Positions 45,424 to 56,282 are shown, counted from the stretch's first letter. The stretch: 64,000 bases of DNA from Clostridium aciditolerans (GCF_016316925.1 NZ_JAEEGB010000012.1:33850-97849); one strand, 5' to 3'. Translations and numbers: made by a program. The notes: generated from the letters alone by a model not told the origin.

Positions 45424-45861
45424 TCATCCTATAACCCTAAAGGATGTATTACCAATTTTAATCTCATCACCAGAATTTAGATATTCTCTACCCTCAACTT
45501 TTAAACCATTCAACAATGTACCATTAGTACTTCTTAAGTCTTCTATTATACAATCATTGTTCTTTATATATATTCTTGCGTGATGCCCTGAAGCATACGG
45601 GTCGTCCAATACAAGTAAATTATCGTTTTTCCGTCCCACTGTTATCTCGCTCTGGATTGGAATAACTCCACCTCTTCTTAAATTTGCATTATTTCCAGGC
45701 TCTATTATCTCAAGTCCAAAGGATTTTCTGTTACCTGTTCTTGCTCTTCTTCCTCCATTTTTTATATCTTTATACATTATTCTTAATGCAAAGAAAATTA
45801 TAATATAAACTATTGCTATAATTATAATTTTAAAGACTAAACTTAATTTGCTCAGATCCAT
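45424..45861 (-). CDS. Membrane-anchored FHA-domain protein
   Basis: A 145-residue protein with one N-terminal transmembrane segment (about 9-28), a basic linker, and a C-terminal forkhead-associated domain (about 65-143) with the phosphothreonine-binding signature ITVGRKNDNLLVL and DLRSTNGTLLNG. It probably binds phosphorylated partners of a Ser/Thr kinase at the membrane. Position directly upstream of a FtsW/RodA and a PBP resembles the actinobacterial FhaB-RodA-PbpA arrangement. Strong GGTGG Shine-Dalgarno. Confidence 0.88.
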   Translation of the reverse strand: MDLSKLSLVFKIIIIAIVYIIIFFALRIMYKDIKNGGRRARTGNRKSFGLEIIEPGNNANLRRGGVIPIQSEITVGRKNDNLLVLDDPYASGHHARIYIKNNDCIIEDLRSTNGTLLNGLKVEGREYLNSGDEIKIGNTSFRVIG

Positions 45862-45922
45862 ATAACCACCTTCTTGTAAATTTATTAAATAAAATTTTCC
45901 TTATTACTCATTAACATATCAA

Positions 45923-45956
45923 AAGACTAGCATCAGTAAAGGGTTATGCTAGTCTT
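45923..45956 (-). terminator. Terminator of uvrA
   Basis: AAGACTAGCAT and ATGCTAGTCTT form a perfect 11-bp stem with a 12-nt loop, just past the uvrA stop. Confidence 0.75.
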
Positions 45957-45963
45957 ATATAGA

Positions 45964-48786
45964 TTATAACATCTTTTTTAAGTATTGTCCCGTATAAGAA
46001 TGGCTATTTTCTGATATTTCCTCTGGAGTACCTGTGCATAAAATCGTTCCTCCCTTTTCCCCTCCTTCTGGGCCTAGGTCAATAATATAATCAGCACATT
46101 TTATTACATCAAGATTATGCTCTATAACTACTACAGTGTTTCCCGTTTCAACAATTCTTTGAAGAATATTTATAAGTCTATTTACATCATCTATATGAAG
46201 ACCAGTAGTAGGCTCATCTAGAATATATAAAGTTTTCCCTGTACTTCTCTTAGACAACTCATAAGCCAGTTTAATTCTTTGAGCCTCCCCACCAGATAGC
46301 TGAGTTGAAGGTTGCCCTAGTCTTATATATCCTAACCCTACATCCATAAGTGTTTGTATCTTGTTCTTTATTCTAGGTATATTTTCAAAGAACTCTAATG
46401 CTTCCTCAACTGTCATATTTAAAACATCATCTATAGTCTTACCTTTATATTTTACCTCAAGAGTCTCTCTATTATATCTTTTTCCTTTACAAACTTCGCA
46501 GGGAACATATACGTCAGATAGAAACTGCATTTCAATCTTTATTATTCCATCTCCACTGCAGGCCTCACATCTTCCACCTTTAACATTAAAACTGAATCTA
46601 CCAGGCTTGTAACCTCTCATCTTAGCTTCTGAAGTGTTTGCAAAAACTTCTCTTATAATATCAAACACTCCAGTATAAGTAGCTGGGTTAGATCTAGGCG
46701 TTCTTCCTATTGGGCTTTGGTCTATATTTATTATTTTATCTATATTCTCTACACCTAAAATATCTTTGTGGCTACCTGGATTATCCTTTGAATTATTGAT
46801 TCTTTTATTCATTCCCTTAAATAGCACTTCATTTACAAGCGTACTTTTACCTGATCCGGATACACCAGTAACACAGGTCAGTATACCTAAAGGGAAGTCA
46901 GCATTTATATTCTTAAGATTATTTTCTTTGGCGCCTTTAACAGCTATGTGTTTTCCATTTCCTTTTCTTCTCTCTGAAGGCAACTCAATTTTTTTCCTAC
47001 CACTTAAATATTGCCCAGTTATTGACTCTTCATTTTTCATTATTTCATCAATAGTACCTGCAGCTATGATTTTCCCGCCATGCTCTCCGGCTCCTGGTCC
47101 TATATCCACTATGAAATCTGCTTCTTTCATAGTATCTTCATCATGTTCAACTACAACTAATGTATTACCTATATCTCTTAAATGTTTCAGTGTGGAAATA
47201 AGTCTATCATTATCCCTTTGATGCAACCCTATACTTGGTTCATCCAATATATATAGTACTCCAACTAAACTAGAACCTATCTGTGTTGCCAGTCTAATTC
47301 TTTGTGATTCCCCTCCTGACAGCGTTCCAGCCGTTCTTGATAATGTTAGATAATCTAAACCAACATCAATTAAAAACTTTAATCTGCTTTTTATTTCCTT
47401 TAATATTTGATCACTGATTATTGCTTCTTTTTCAGATAAAGTAATCTCATCTAAGAACTTTAACTCATCTCTTATAGACATTGTACAAAATTGAAAAATA
47501 TTTTTGTCACCAACTGTAATAGCTAAAACTTCTGGTTTAAGTCTTGCTCCTTTACATTTTGGACATGGTTTATTACTCATATAATTTTCAACTTCGCTTT
47601 TGATATAATCTGAGTTTGTTTCTAAGTATCTTCTTTTCAAATTATTAACTACACCTTCAAAAGCATGATTAAATTCCATTACTCCATTTTCTCTAGCATA
47701 GTTAACTTTGACTTTTTCTCCCTTTAAGCCGTATAATAATATATCAACAATCTCAGGGTTTAACTTTTCTATAGGGGTATCTAGTTTAAATTTATATTCT
47801 TTAGAAAGAGCCTTTAGTATACTAAAAGTCCAGGAATCCTCTTTTAAACTTCCACTGCCCCAAGCTGCAACAGCACCATCAAGTATGCTCTTGCTTTTAT
47901 CAGGTATTACTAAATCTGGGTCTATCTCCATAAGCGTACCAAGACCATCACAGCTGTCACATTTCCCAAAAGGGGCATTAAAAGAGAACATTCTTGGTTC
48001 AATTTCACCTATACTAATGCCACAGTCTGGACAGGAAAATTTCTCACTGAATAATATATCTTCTTCACCGATTACATTTACAATAACCAATCCTTCAGCA
48101 AGCTTTAAAGCAGTCTCAAGTGAATCTGCCAATCTACTTCTTATATCTGGTTTTACTATTAATCTATCAACAACAACTTCAATAGTATGCTTTATATTTT
48201 TTTCAAGCTTTATTTCCTCTTCTTCTAAATCAATAGTTTCTCCATCTATTCTTGCTCTTACAAATCCGTTCTTTCTTATATTTTCTAGTACTTTTACATG
48301 CTCGCCTTTTCTACCCTTTATAATAGGAGCAAGTATTTGAATTTTAGTTCTCTCAGGCATGGATAATACTCTATCAACCATTTGATCAACAGTTTGTTGA
48401 GTTATTTCTTTTCCGCACTTTGGGCAATGTGGAATTCCTATTCTTGCATATAAAAGTCTTAAATAATCATATATCTCAGTAACAGTACCAACGGTAGAAC
48501 GCGGGTTTCTACTTGTAGTTTTCTGATCAATAGATATTGCCGGTGATAATCCTTCTATATATTCAACATCAGGTTTATTCATTTGTCCCAAAAATTGCCT
48601 TGCATAAGCAGAAAGGGATTCAACATAGCGTCTCTGCCCTTCTGCATACAGAGTATCAAATGCCAAAGATGACTTTCCGGAACCAGAAAGTCCAGTAAAT
48701 ACAATTAGTTTATCTCTTGGTATTTCTAAGTCAACATTTTTTAAATTGTGGACTTTAGCACCCTTTATTACTATGCTATTTCTCAT
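45964..48786 (-). CDS. uvrA: Excinuclease ABC subunit A
   Basis: UvrA is the damage-recognising ATPase of nucleotide excision repair. The 940-residue protein has two ABC modules with Walker [10 protein letters not shown] and [12 protein letters not shown] signatures [12 protein letters not shown] and [12 protein letters not shown], and the zinc modules [19 protein letters not shown] and [17 protein letters not shown]. Length is normal. The Shine-Dalgarno (AGGAGTG) is 14 nt before the ATG, somewhat long. It follows uvrB at a distance of 87 bp, with a hairpin repeat between them. Confidence 0.97.
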   Translation of the reverse strand: MRNSIVIKGAKVHNLKNVDLEIPRDKLIVFTGLSGSGKSSLAFDTLYAEGQRRYVESLSAYARQFLGQMNKPDVEYIEGLSPAISIDQKTTSRNPRSTVGTVTEIYDYLRLLYARIGIPHCPKCGKEITQQTVDQMVDRVLSMPERTKIQILAPIIKGRKGEHVKVLENIRKNGFVRARIDGETIDLEEEEIKLEKNIKHTIEVVVDRLIVKPDIRSRLADSLETALKLAEGLVIVNVIGEEDILFSEKFSCPDCGISIGEIEPRMFSFNAPFGKCDSCDGLGTLMEIDPDLVIPDKSKSILDGAVAAWGSGSLKEDSWTFSILKALSKEYKFKLDTPIEKLNPEIVDILLYGLKGEKVKVNYARENGVMEFNHAFEGVVNNLKRRYLETNSDYIKSEVENYMSNKPCPKCKGARLKPEVLAITVGDKNIFQFCTMSIRDELKFLDEITLSEKEAIISDQILKEIKSRLKFLIDVGLDYLTLSRTAGTLSGGESQRIRLATQIGSSLVGVLYILDEPSIGLHQRDNDRLISTLKHLRDIGNTLVVVEHDEDTMKEADFIVDIGPGAGEHGGKIIAAGTIDEIMKNEESITGQYLSGRKKIELPSERRKGNGKHIAVKGAKENNLKNINADFPLGILTCVTGVSGSGKSTLVNEVLFKGMNKRINNSKDNPGSHKDILGVENIDKIINIDQSPIGRTPRSNPATYTGVFDIIREVFANTSEAKMRGYKPGRFSFNVKGGRCEACSGDGIIKIEMQFLSDVYVPCEVCKGKRYNRETLEVKYKGKTIDDVLNMTVEEALEFFENIPRIKNKIQTLMDVGLGYIRLGQPSTQLSGGEAQRIKLAYELSKRSTGKTLYILDEPTTGLHIDDVNRLINILQRIVETGNTVVVIEHNLDVIKCADYIIDLGPEGGEKGGTILCTGTPEEISENSHSYTGQYLKKML

Positions 48787-48807
48787 TAGGTTTATTTACA
48801 CACTCCT

Positions 48808-48847
48808 TAAGGCATCTTTCACTTGCTATTTTCTTTCAAATGCCTAA
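48808..48847. repeat. Dispersed hairpin repeat, copy between uvrB and uvrA
   Basis: Read on the minus strand it is TTAGGCATTTG followed by AAAATAGCAAGTG and AAAGATGCCTTAA, the same family as 28531, 32210 and 56366. The stem is AGGCATTT/AGATGCCT with one mismatch. Its AAGGCATC end lies about 20 bp before the uvrA start. Confidence 0.6.
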
Positions 48848-48873
48848 TATTTTTTTATAATTAGTAAACATTC

Positions 48874-50856
48874 TTAATTTTTCTTTTGCTTTTTGAGTTT
48901 ATATATAATATCACGTAGTTTTGCTGCCTGCTCAAACTGAAGATTTTTAGCCGCATCCTTCATATCTTTTTCGTACTTCTCTATAAGCTGATCTATACTT
49001 TCATTATTGGCTTGAATAGCCTCTTCTAAACTATCGTATTCCACTTTTTCTTCCGAAATAGTTGTTGCTTCTATAACTTCTCTAATGTCCTTAATAATAG
49101 TTTTAGGTGTTATATTATGCTTTTCATTATATTCCATTTGTATTTTTCTTCTTCTATTTGTCTCCGAAATAGCTCTTCCCATAGAATCTGTTATTCTATC
49201 TGCATACATTACAACCTTACTATCTGCATTTCTTGCTGCTCTTCCTATAGTTTGTATAAGGGATCTTTCAGATCTTAAAAATCCTTCCTTATCTGCATCA
49301 AGTATAGATACTAAAGCCACCTCTGGAATATCCAGTCCTTCTCTCAATAAATTTATACCAATTAATACGTCAAACTCACCTTTTCTTAAATCTCTTATTA
49401 TCTTCATTCTCTCTATTGTATCTATGTCTGAATGAAGATATCTACTCTTAACATTCATTTCCTTAAAGTAATCTGTTAAATCTTCTGCCATCTTTTTAGT
49501 AAGAGTGGTTACAAGCACTCTGTATCCTCTACTTATTGTCTCGTTTATGCTGGCATACAAATCATCTATTTGTCCCTTTATCGGCTTAACAATAATCTCT
49601 GGATCCAATAATCCAGTTGGTCTTATTATTTGTTCAACCACATTTGTAGAATGGTCTAGCTCATATTGCGCTGGGGTAGCACTTACAAATAAAACCTGGT
49701 TCAACTTGCCTTCAAATTCTTGAAATTGTAAAGGTCTGTTATCAAACGCTGAAGGAAGTCTAAAACCATACTCTACCAAAGACTCTTTTCTCGATTTATC
49801 TCCTGCATACATTGCCTTTACCTGAGGTAATGTAACATGGCTTTCATCTATAAATAAAAGGTAGTCATCAGGAAAATAATCTATAAGTGTCTGAGGCGGA
49901 GTCCCTTTAGCTCTTCCATCTAGTATTCTTGAATAATTCTCAATACCGCTGCAATATCCTACTTCTCTCATCATTTCTATATCAAAATTAGTTCTTTGCT
50001 TTAGTCTTTGTGCTTCTAACAACTTGTCTTGTGCAGTAAGTTCCTTTAAACGCTCTTCCAATTCTATTTCAATTTTATTTATTGCTACCTCAAGTCTATC
50101 TCTTGAAGTAGCAAAGTGTGATGCAGGAGATATTAATATATGCTTTGTTGTTCCTATTATTTCGCCGGTTAGAACATCAAACTCCCTTATTTTTTCAATT
50201 TCATCTCCAAAAAATTCTACTCTTACTCCCTTATTCGTTGATGAAGCTGGAAATATATCTAAAACATCACCCTTGACCCTAAAGGTACCTCTTACAAAGT
50301 TTATTTCATTTCTTTCGTATTGTATTTCAACTAGTTTCTTTATAACTTCATCTCTATCTTTGGTCATTCCTTGTCTCAGTGATAATGTAAGGTTCTTGTA
50401 TTCTTCAGGATTACCTAGTCCATATATACATGATACGGAAGCCACAACAATAACATCTTTTCTCTCTAGTAACGCTGATGTAGCTGAGTGTCTTAATCTA
50501 TCTATTTCATCATTTATAGAAGCATCCTTCTCAATATATGTGTCTGTTTGCGCTACATATGCCTCTGGTTGATAATAGTCATAATATGAAACAAAATACT
50601 CAACGCAGTTTTCCGGGAAAAACTCCCTAAATTCTGAGCAAAGCTGAGCTGCTAAGGTTTTATTATGTGCCAGAACTAGTGTGGGTTTTTGAACCTTCTC
50701 GATTATATTTGCCATAGTAAAAGTTTTTCCTGAACCTGTTACTCCGAGAAGTGTTTGAAACTTTTCTCCACCAAGTATTTTATTTGATAAGTTATTTATA
50801 GCATTAGGCTGATCTCCTGTAGGTTTAAATTTAGAATGTATCTTAAAAACACTCAT
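48874..50856 (-). CDS. uvrB: Excinuclease ABC subunit B
   Basis: UvrB is the helicase-like damage-verifying subunit of nucleotide excision repair. The 660-residue protein has Walker A GVTGSGKT, the beta-hairpin segment [12 protein letters not shown], the DEAD-like box DESH, helicase motifs QTIGRAARN, and a C-terminal UVR domain. It starts 3 bp after the stop of the PDZ membrane protein gene, so the two are in one unit with uvrA downstream. Confidence 0.97.
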   Translation of the reverse strand: MSVFKIHSKFKPTGDQPNAINNLSNKILGGEKFQTLLGVTGSGKTFTMANIIEKVQKPTLVLAHNKTLAAQLCSEFREFFPENCVEYFVSYYDYYQPEAYVAQTDTYIEKDASINDEIDRLRHSATSALLERKDVIVVASVSCIYGLGNPEEYKNLTLSLRQGMTKDRDEVIKKLVEIQYERNEINFVRGTFRVKGDVLDIFPASSTNKGVRVEFFGDEIEKIREFDVLTGEIIGTTKHILISPASHFATSRDRLEVAINKIEIELEERLKELTAQDKLLEAQRLKQRTNFDIEMMREVGYCSGIENYSRILDGRAKGTPPQTLIDYFPDDYLLFIDESHVTLPQVKAMYAGDKSRKESLVEYGFRLPSAFDNRPLQFQEFEGKLNQVLFVSATPAQYELDHSTNVVEQIIRPTGLLDPEIIVKPIKGQIDDLYASINETISRGYRVLVTTLTKKMAEDLTDYFKEMNVKSRYLHSDIDTIERMKIIRDLRKGEFDVLIGINLLREGLDIPEVALVSILDADKEGFLRSERSLIQTIGRAARNADSKVVMYADRITDSMGRAISETNRRRKIQMEYNEKHNITPKTIIKDIREVIEATTISEEKVEYDSLEEAIQANNESIDQLIEKYEKDMKDAAKNLQFEQAAKLRDIIYKLKKQKKN

Positions 50857-50859
50857 TCT

Positions 50860-52158
50860 TTATTCATCCTCATCCTTATCTTTGTTTTTTATTTTATCTA
50901 GTATTTCACCAAATCTAGTCTCATCAAGCTTTACAACCATGCTGTCCTTTGGAACTCCCCTAGGTACAAACACTATACCTAGTCTTTTATTGTCATTTAA
51001 TTTATTATAACTTACTTGCTCAAATTTTCCTGTGACCTTCTTCACCTTAAACCATATAAAATTTGAGCATTCTCTTATAGCTTCAGCTATTTTTTCTTCA
51101 TTTTCAATTTTTTTATTATTAACTTCAACCAATAGATCTCCACATTTAATTCCCATTTCATTAGCTGGAGAATTTGGCGCAACTGCTAATACCATTATTC
51201 CGTCTTCTCCACTGATAAACTTAGGTTCTCCTTTGACTTCTACATATCTTTGGAACGCTATAATAGCTTCGTGTGCTGCTGGAGCAAATATTACTACCAA
51301 AAATTTAAGTGGTAGATTTAAAACTGCAGCTTGAGCTAATCCAAATAAAGCAATACTATATACTATCATTAGAGAACCTGACATTAATGTCTTTGTCTCT
51401 TTATCCTTAGTAAAAGTTATGCTATTGTATCCTACCATACCATAAAAGGGAATAAGTGCTACTACTGCATTCTTTAAAATCTCGACTGGTATGGAGCTTT
51501 TGACTAATGGCCACCAAGTTGGAAGTGGTACTTGCCAGGTTGTACTTATAGCAGTATTATTATGAAGCATAAAAAATATTGCTATAGGTAATGCCCAATA
51601 CCTTTGAAAAGCAAAACCACCTATTATCTTTTCGTCTCTACTAGTAAAAACTGGTATAGCTCCTGTTTTTCCATCTATAATTATAAGTATTCCTTCTACA
51701 AAGTGGAGAACTGCAATTAGAGTCATAAGTGATACTACATCTATTTTTAAAAAGTCCAAATTAGGTATATTAAATGTACTTGAAACTAAACTTAACATTA
51801 AGCTAGTAAAAGCAAGAGCTGCGCCTGAATAAGCAAAGCAGATAAATCTTGGATTAAAAAACATAAATATTATAGACATTAAAAATATTAAATCCACTGA
51901 TGAACTTTCATCAAATACTATTCCTAAATAGGACATTATAACGCTGGCAAAAGCTCCTGCAAATATACCGATAACAATTTGCGATATAGTAAGTTCAAAA
52001 GGAGTATTTACTCTCTCACCAATTATCATTCTCTGCATTATAGTAGTTTTTTTATTTTTTCTGTAAAGAATAAAAAATAAAATAACCAAAAAAGTAACTA
52101 AATATGGTTCTGTCAACGCATAAGCTACAGCTCTTAAAGTAGACATCAAAATATTCAT
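50860..52158 (-). CDS. Polytopic PDZ-domain membrane protein (MinJ-like)
   Basis: A 432-residue protein with about eight to ten transmembrane helices (1-310) and a C-terminal PDZ domain (about 315-395; VLAVAPNSPANEMGIKCGDLLVEVN). The layout, length and position between ctp-ftsX-ftsE and uvrB-uvrA match B. subtilis MinJ (YvjD), which links MinD to DivIVA at division sites. No residue-level similarity was tested, so this is an inference from architecture and synteny. An ATG at 52158 has a G-rich GGAGAGGGG about 10 nt upstream. Confidence 0.75.
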   Translation of the reverse strand: MNILMSTLRAVAYALTEPYLVTFLVILFFILYRKNKKTTIMQRMIIGERVNTPFELTISQIVIGIFAGAFASVIMSYLGIVFDESSSVDLIFLMSIIFMFFNPRFICFAYSGAALAFTSLMLSLVSSTFNIPNLDFLKIDVVSLMTLIAVLHFVEGILIIIDGKTGAIPVFTSRDEKIIGGFAFQRYWALPIAIFFMLHNNTAISTTWQVPLPTWWPLVKSSIPVEILKNAVVALIPFYGMVGYNSITFTKDKETKTLMSGSLMIVYSIALFGLAQAAVLNLPLKFLVVIFAPAAHEAIIAFQRYVEVKGEPKFISGEDGIMVLAVAPNSPANEMGIKCGDLLVEVNNKKIENEEKIAEAIRECSNFIWFKVKKVTGKFEQVSYNKLNDNKRLGIVFVPRGVPKDSMVVKLDETRFGEILDKIKNKDKDEDE

Positions 52159-52190
52159 TTGAAAAATTTCCCCTCTCCGTAAAGTGAAAC

Positions 52191-52262
52191 TTGCGCCAAA
52201 TAAAGATCTACTTTATCTGGCGCGCAAGCAATGAAGTTAGACAGAATTATTCTATCTAACTT
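52191..52262 (-). promoter_or_regulatory. Two hairpins between the S41 protease and PDZ protein genes
   Basis: TTGCGCC with AAATAAAG pairs with CTTTATCTGGCGC (52191-52227), and AAGTTAG pairs with CTAACTT around ACAGAATTATTCTAT (52234-52262). Neither has a strong T-run. They may be processing or attenuation structures, or inefficient terminators, between the two genes. Confidence 0.5.
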
Positions 52263-52302
52263 TTAAATTCAAATATTATACAAAACGTAAACCAACCACA
52301 AC

Positions 52303-53466
52303 TTATTTAATTTTACCTTTTGCTATCTCAAGTGCCTTTGCAAATTGAGGGTCCTGGTTTCTGTCATACGGTTTTTGTCTAAGCTCATCTGGATATTTCA
52401 CCTCTATATCAGGCTTTATCCCTGTATGATGTATATTTTCACCATTTGGCGTATAGTATTTTGAAACAGTAACTTTAAGAGCTGTTCCTTCACCGGTATC
52501 TAAAATAGTTTGAACTACTCCTTTACCAAAAGTTTTTTCTCCTACTAAAGTTCCAATCTTATAATCTCTTACAGCACCTGAAAATATTTCTGAAGCACTT
52601 GCCGTCCCTCCATTAGTAAGTATAGTAACAGGTAAGCCTTCAGCTACTCCACCTTTTGACTTATATTCCTTTTTATTTTTATATTTATCTATGGTAGAAA
52701 CTATAACCTTATCCTTAGGAACAAAATTAGAAACCATATCCACACATTCATCAAGTAATCCACCTGGATTACCTCTTAAATCTATTATTAGTGACTTCAT
52801 ACCCTTAGCTTGAAGCTCTTGTAATTTACTTGTAAAGTTCTTTGCCGTATTTTCATCAAACATTGTAACCTGCATATAGCCTATGTTGCTGTCTATCATC
52901 TCACCTTTTACTGTAGCTAAATTTATCTTCGCCCTTTTAAGCTTTACATCAAAGGTTCCCTTAGACTCCCTATATAATGTCAATGTAACCTCTGTTCCAT
53001 CTTGACCTTTCATTAAAGTTACTGCTTTATCCAGCTCTTTACCAGTTACATCTGTTCCATTTACTTTTTCAATTATATCTTTTGGAAGTATTCCCCCTTT
53101 TTTTGCTGGAGAATCTTCAAAAACATCAGCTACAACTATATTGTCATCCTTAGCCTGAACTTGAAGGCCAACTCCACTGTAGTTTCCTTCTGTCTGAACG
53201 TTAAATTCGTCATATTCCTTCTTATTCATAAATACAGTATAGGGATCTTTTAAAGCAGATGTCATTCCTTTAATAGCTCCTTCTACTAAATCTGCGTCAT
53301 TAATGTTTCCATCATAATATTTATACAAATCATTTCTTACTTCAAACAGCTTCGAAAAATTCCCTGTTTGATTTGATATGTAAGCTTTAGTCCCAAACAA
53401 TGTAATTGTATTGGTAATAAGTAGTGCTGCTACCGTACCTGAAATCCACTTTTTTTTACTATTCAA
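52303..53466 (-). CDS. S41 carboxy-terminal processing protease (CtpB-like)
   Basis: An exported serine protease of about 387 residues. It has an N-terminal membrane anchor (about 8-25), a PDZ domain (about 85-180), and the S41 domain with DLRGNPGGLLDECV, the catalytic serine in GGTASASEIFSGA, and lysine in GEKTFGKGVVQ. A TTG at 53466 is preferred since AGAGGTGG sits just before it; a GTG three codons upstream is within that Shine-Dalgarno. It lies next to ftsX-ftsE as CtpB does in B. subtilis, where CtpB activates a sporulation sigma factor pathway. Confidence 0.9.
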   Translation of the reverse strand: MNSKKKWISGTVAALLITNTITLFGTKAYISNQTGNFSKLFEVRNDLYKYYDGNINDADLVEGAIKGMTSALKDPYTVFMNKKEYDEFNVQTEGNYSGVGLQVQAKDDNIVVADVFEDSPAKKGGILPKDIIEKVNGTDVTGKELDKAVTLMKGQDGTEVTLTLYRESKGTFDVKLKRAKINLATVKGEMIDSNIGYMQVTMFDENTAKNFTSKLQELQAKGMKSLIIDLRGNPGGLLDECVDMVSNFVPKDKVIVSTIDKYKNKKEYKSKGGVAEGLPVTILTNGGTASASEIFSGAVRDYKIGTLVGEKTFGKGVVQTILDTGEGTALKVTVSKYYTPNGENIHHTGIKPDIEVKYPDELRQKPYDRNQDPQFAKALEIAKGKIK

Positions 53467-53582
53467 ACTTTCCACCTCTTTGCTTTAAACCTTATACTCT
53501 ATAGTATTTATATAAACCTTAAATAATTATAACATTAAAAAAAATAAATTTGTAAATTTATTTGTAAAATTTTAATAAAATG

Positions 53583-53607
53583 AGCATGCAGCTGAACGCC
53601 GCATGCT
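53583..53607 (-). terminator. Hairpin after ftsX
   Basis: AGCATGC and GCATGCT pair around an 11-nt loop, 11 bp past the ftsX stop, with T-rich sequence on the minus strand. Confidence 0.55.
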
Positions 53608-53617
53608 TTTAAATCAT

Positions 53618-54508
53618 TTAAACTGCTAAGAATTTTCTTATTGATAAAATACTTCCTACAGAACCTATTACTATACCTGCTAATAAAAATAGTCCTAAAA
53701 TAGTAGTTAAAACATACTGTGGAGAAACTAATTGAATCATCATTAAACCTGTTGACGCTTTAACATATGCCATCTTATAAGCATAATATAAAGCTAAATC
53801 TGCAACTACTCCTCCTGTAATTCCTATAATCATACCTTCAATTATAAATGGCCATCTTATGAACCAATCTGTAGCCCCAATGTACTTCATTATTCCTATT
53901 TCACGTCTTCTGGAATAGAGTGTGAGTTTAATAGTATTTCCTATTAAAAATAGCGAAACTCCTATTAGTACCACAAATATAATACTTCCAACCCATTTTA
54001 TTGTTTTTGTTATAGCTAAAAGTTTATCTACAACTTCTCTTCCGTCTTTTATTGTATCTATACCCTCTGAACCTTTAATGCTATTAACAACAGTTGATAC
54101 AATCTCTGGCTTTTGAACTCTAATTACATATGAGTTAGGCATAGGGTTGTCTTTTTCAAGCCCATCTACAAGGCTTTTATTTTGATCTCCTAATTGTTTC
54201 TTAAATTTATCCATGGCTTGAGTCTTACTTTCATATGTAACATCAACAACTCCATTAACAGCTTTTATTTTCTTCTCTAATTCACTTTGCTGCTTTGTAG
54301 TAATATTATCTTTCAAGAACACCTTAACTTCAACTTTTGATTCCACTTCTAGTATTCCTTGTTTAACATTTAATATAGTAAGAAGAAATATACCTAGAAT
54401 AAATAATGTAGCTGCAACAGTTGCTGCTGATGCTGAACTTATAGTTTTGTTTCTTCTTAAACTCTTCAATGAATCTTGTATAAAAAACTTTATTGTACTA
54501 ATCCTCAT
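53618..54508 (-). CDS. ftsX: Cell division ABC transporter permease FtsX
   Basis: The integral membrane half of FtsEX, which activates cell-wall hydrolases. The 296-residue protein has four transmembrane helices (about 22-42, 170-195, 220-240, 265-285) and an extracellular domain between the first two (about 55-165). It overlaps the ftsE end by 11 bp, so the two are co-translated. In sporulating Firmicutes FtsEX also affects entry into sporulation. A CtpB-like protease follows. Confidence 0.95.
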   Translation of the reverse strand: MRISTIKFFIQDSLKSLRRNKTISSASAATVAATLFILGIFLLTILNVKQGILEVESKVEVKVFLKDNITTKQQSELEKKIKAVNGVVDVTYESKTQAMDKFKKQLGDQNKSLVDGLEKDNPMPNSYVIRVQKPEIVSTVVNSIKGSEGIDTIKDGREVVDKLLAITKTIKWVGSIIFVVLIGVSLFLIGNTIKLTLYSRRREIGIMKYIGATDWFIRWPFIIEGMIIGITGGVVADLALYYAYKMAYVKASTGLMMIQLVSPQYVLTTILGLFLLAGIVIGSVGSILSIRKFLAV

Positions 54509-55184
54509 ATCCGTAAGCCCCCCTTTGCTCGTCTCTTACAATTATTCCTTTTTCAACGGCTATAACTCTTTTTCTCATGTTATCAACTATGTCCTTAGCA
54601 TGAGTGGCCATCAGAATTGTTGTACCTGCGTGATTTATATCATTTAATGTTTCCATTATATCCATTGCTGTTTCTGGATCTAGGTTTCCAGTAGGCTCAT
54701 CCGCAATTAATATAGCTGGATTGTTAACTATAGCCCTAGCTAATGATACTCTTTGCTGTTCTCCCCCTGACAACTCATGAGGAAATGCTTTATATTTATT
54801 CGCTAGTCCAACTAATGAGAGAACCATTGGAACTTTTTTTCTTATTTCTTTTAAAGGAGCTTCTACTACTCTCATTGCGAAAGCTACGTTCTCATATACA
54901 TTTAAAGTAGGTATTAATCTAAAATCCTGAAAAACTACCCCTATCTTTCTTCTATAATAAGGTATTTCTTTTCTTTTTAAGTTAGTTATATCTAAATCAT
55001 TTATTATTATATTCCCGCTTGTAGGCTGAACTTCTTTTAAAAGCATTTTTATAAAAGTAGACTTACCTGCTCCACTTGGTCCAACTAAAAATACGAATTC
55101 ACCTTTTCCTATTTTTACATTTATGTTTGATAAAGCAAACACGTTATTGTTATATACTTTACTCACATTTTTAAATTCTATCAT
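54498..55184 (-). CDS. ftsE: Cell division ATP-binding protein FtsE
   Basis: The cytoplasmic ATPase of FtsEX. The 228-residue protein has Walker A GPSGAGKST, Q-loop VVFQDFRLI, signature LSGGEQQ, and Walker B ILIADEPTG. ATG follows AAGGAGA. It is the first gene of ftsE-ftsX-ctp, the same order as in B. subtilis. Confidence 0.96.
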   Translation of the reverse strand: MIEFKNVSKVYNNNVFALSNINVKIGKGEFVFLVGPSGAGKSTFIKMLLKEVQPTSGNIIINDLDITNLKRKEIPYYRRKIGVVFQDFRLIPTLNVYENVAFAMRVVEAPLKEIRKKVPMVLSLVGLANKYKAFPHELSGGEQQRVSLARAIVNNPAILIADEPTGNLDPETAMDIMETLNDINHAGTTILMATHAKDIVDNMRKRVIAVEKGIIVRDEQRGAYGYED

Positions 55185-55304
55185 TAGAACATCTCCTTAT
55201 ATATATAAGCTTTCGATTTTTTTCACGTAACTATGTTCATTATAACATAATAAGACATGAAATAAATATTATATTCTATTAAATTATTATTAACAGCGAA
55301 AAAA

Positions 55305-55340
55305 GCATATGCAATTGAGTTATATTCAACCGCATATGCC
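55305..55340 (-). terminator. Terminator of the YitT-like gene
   Basis: On the minus strand GCATATGCGGTTGA pairs with TCAATTGCATATGC, followed by TTTTTTC. It lies between the yitT stop (55428) and ftsE. Confidence 0.75.
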
Positions 55341-55427
55341 ACATATATACATTAAGTTCCAATCTCAAATCTACATTTTTTGTTAATGTATTACTTACAT
55401 GAGACAAAAAACCAGAGCTTCATCCAG

Positions 55428-56282
55428 TTAATGGCCTGATATAATGTCTTTAAAGCCTTCTCCTAAAACTTCATGCGCATCACTTACTGTAATAAATGCT
55501 TTTGTGTCAATTTCTTTTATATAATTTCTCAATTTTACAAGTTCTTTTCTTCCTAAAACAGCATAAAGAATATATGTATCTTCTTTGGTATACCCTCCTC
55601 TACCGTGTAGAATAGTACAGCCTCGTTCCAACTCTTCTATTATGAATTTACTTATTATATCGTTTTTTGTGCTTATAACCATTATTTGTTTTGAAACATT
55701 GAGTCCTTCTATAACAGTATCTATTACAAATCCATTTATAATAACGGCTAACAGAGCATACATGCCAGCATCAGCACCAAAAGAAAAAGCTGCAAAAAGT
55801 GTTATAACAAAGTCTACTATCAAAAGTGACTTTCCTATATCTAAATGTAAAAACTTATTAAGTATTTTTGCCAGTATATCAGTTCCACCGGTAGATGCAT
55901 TTTGATTAAGCACTATTCCTAATCCTATTCCAGATATAAAAGTACCAAATATAGATGCCAACATTAGGTTTTTTGTGATTGCTATGTTTGGAGTCATAAT
56001 TCTATCCATAATCCATATTGTTCCTGAAAGACTTAAACTTGTGTAAATAGTTTTAGCACCAAATTGATTCCCTATAGCAATAAATGCAACTATGAATAAT
56101 ATTGCATCCATAATTAGCATTAAAAGACCTATAGGAAGACTGGGAATAAAATAATTTATTATTATTGCTGCTCCAGAAATCCCACCTGCTGCAATTTTAT
56201 TTGGTGCTAAAAAAAACTTTATACTTATTGCAACTAATAAAATACCTATGGTAATTAAAGCATATTCCTTAATAGTTTTCAT
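55428..56282 (-). CDS. YitT family membrane protein (DUF161/DUF2179)
   Basis: A 284-residue membrane protein with five to six transmembrane helices (about 8-200) and a C-terminal DUF2179 domain (about 215-275; RGCTILHGRGGYTKEDTYILYAVLGRKEL). The N-terminal FLAPNKIAAGGISG and the NQNASTGGTDILAKIL segments are typical. Function of the family is unknown; transport has been proposed. A hairpin repeat lies 84 bp upstream of its start. Confidence 0.87.
   Translation of the reverse strand: MKTIKEYALITIGILLVAISIKFFLAPNKIAAGGISGAAIIINYFIPSLPIGLLMLIMDAILFIVAFIAIGNQFGAKTIYTSLSLSGTIWIMDRIMTPNIAITKNLMLASIFGTFISGIGLGIVLNQNASTGGTDILAKILNKFLHLDIGKSLLIVDFVITLFAAFSFGADAGMYALLAVIINGFVIDTVIEGLNVSKQIMVISTKNDIISKFIIEELERGCTILHGRGGYTKEDTYILYAVLGRKELVKLRNYIKEIDTKAFITVSDAHEVLGEGFKDIISGH

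Noticed and set aside
47708-48340. 210-codon open frame on the plus strand
   Set aside because: It lies wholly antisense to the zinc and ABC region of uvrA, has no RBS, and reads as low-complexity serine/leucine-rich sequence.
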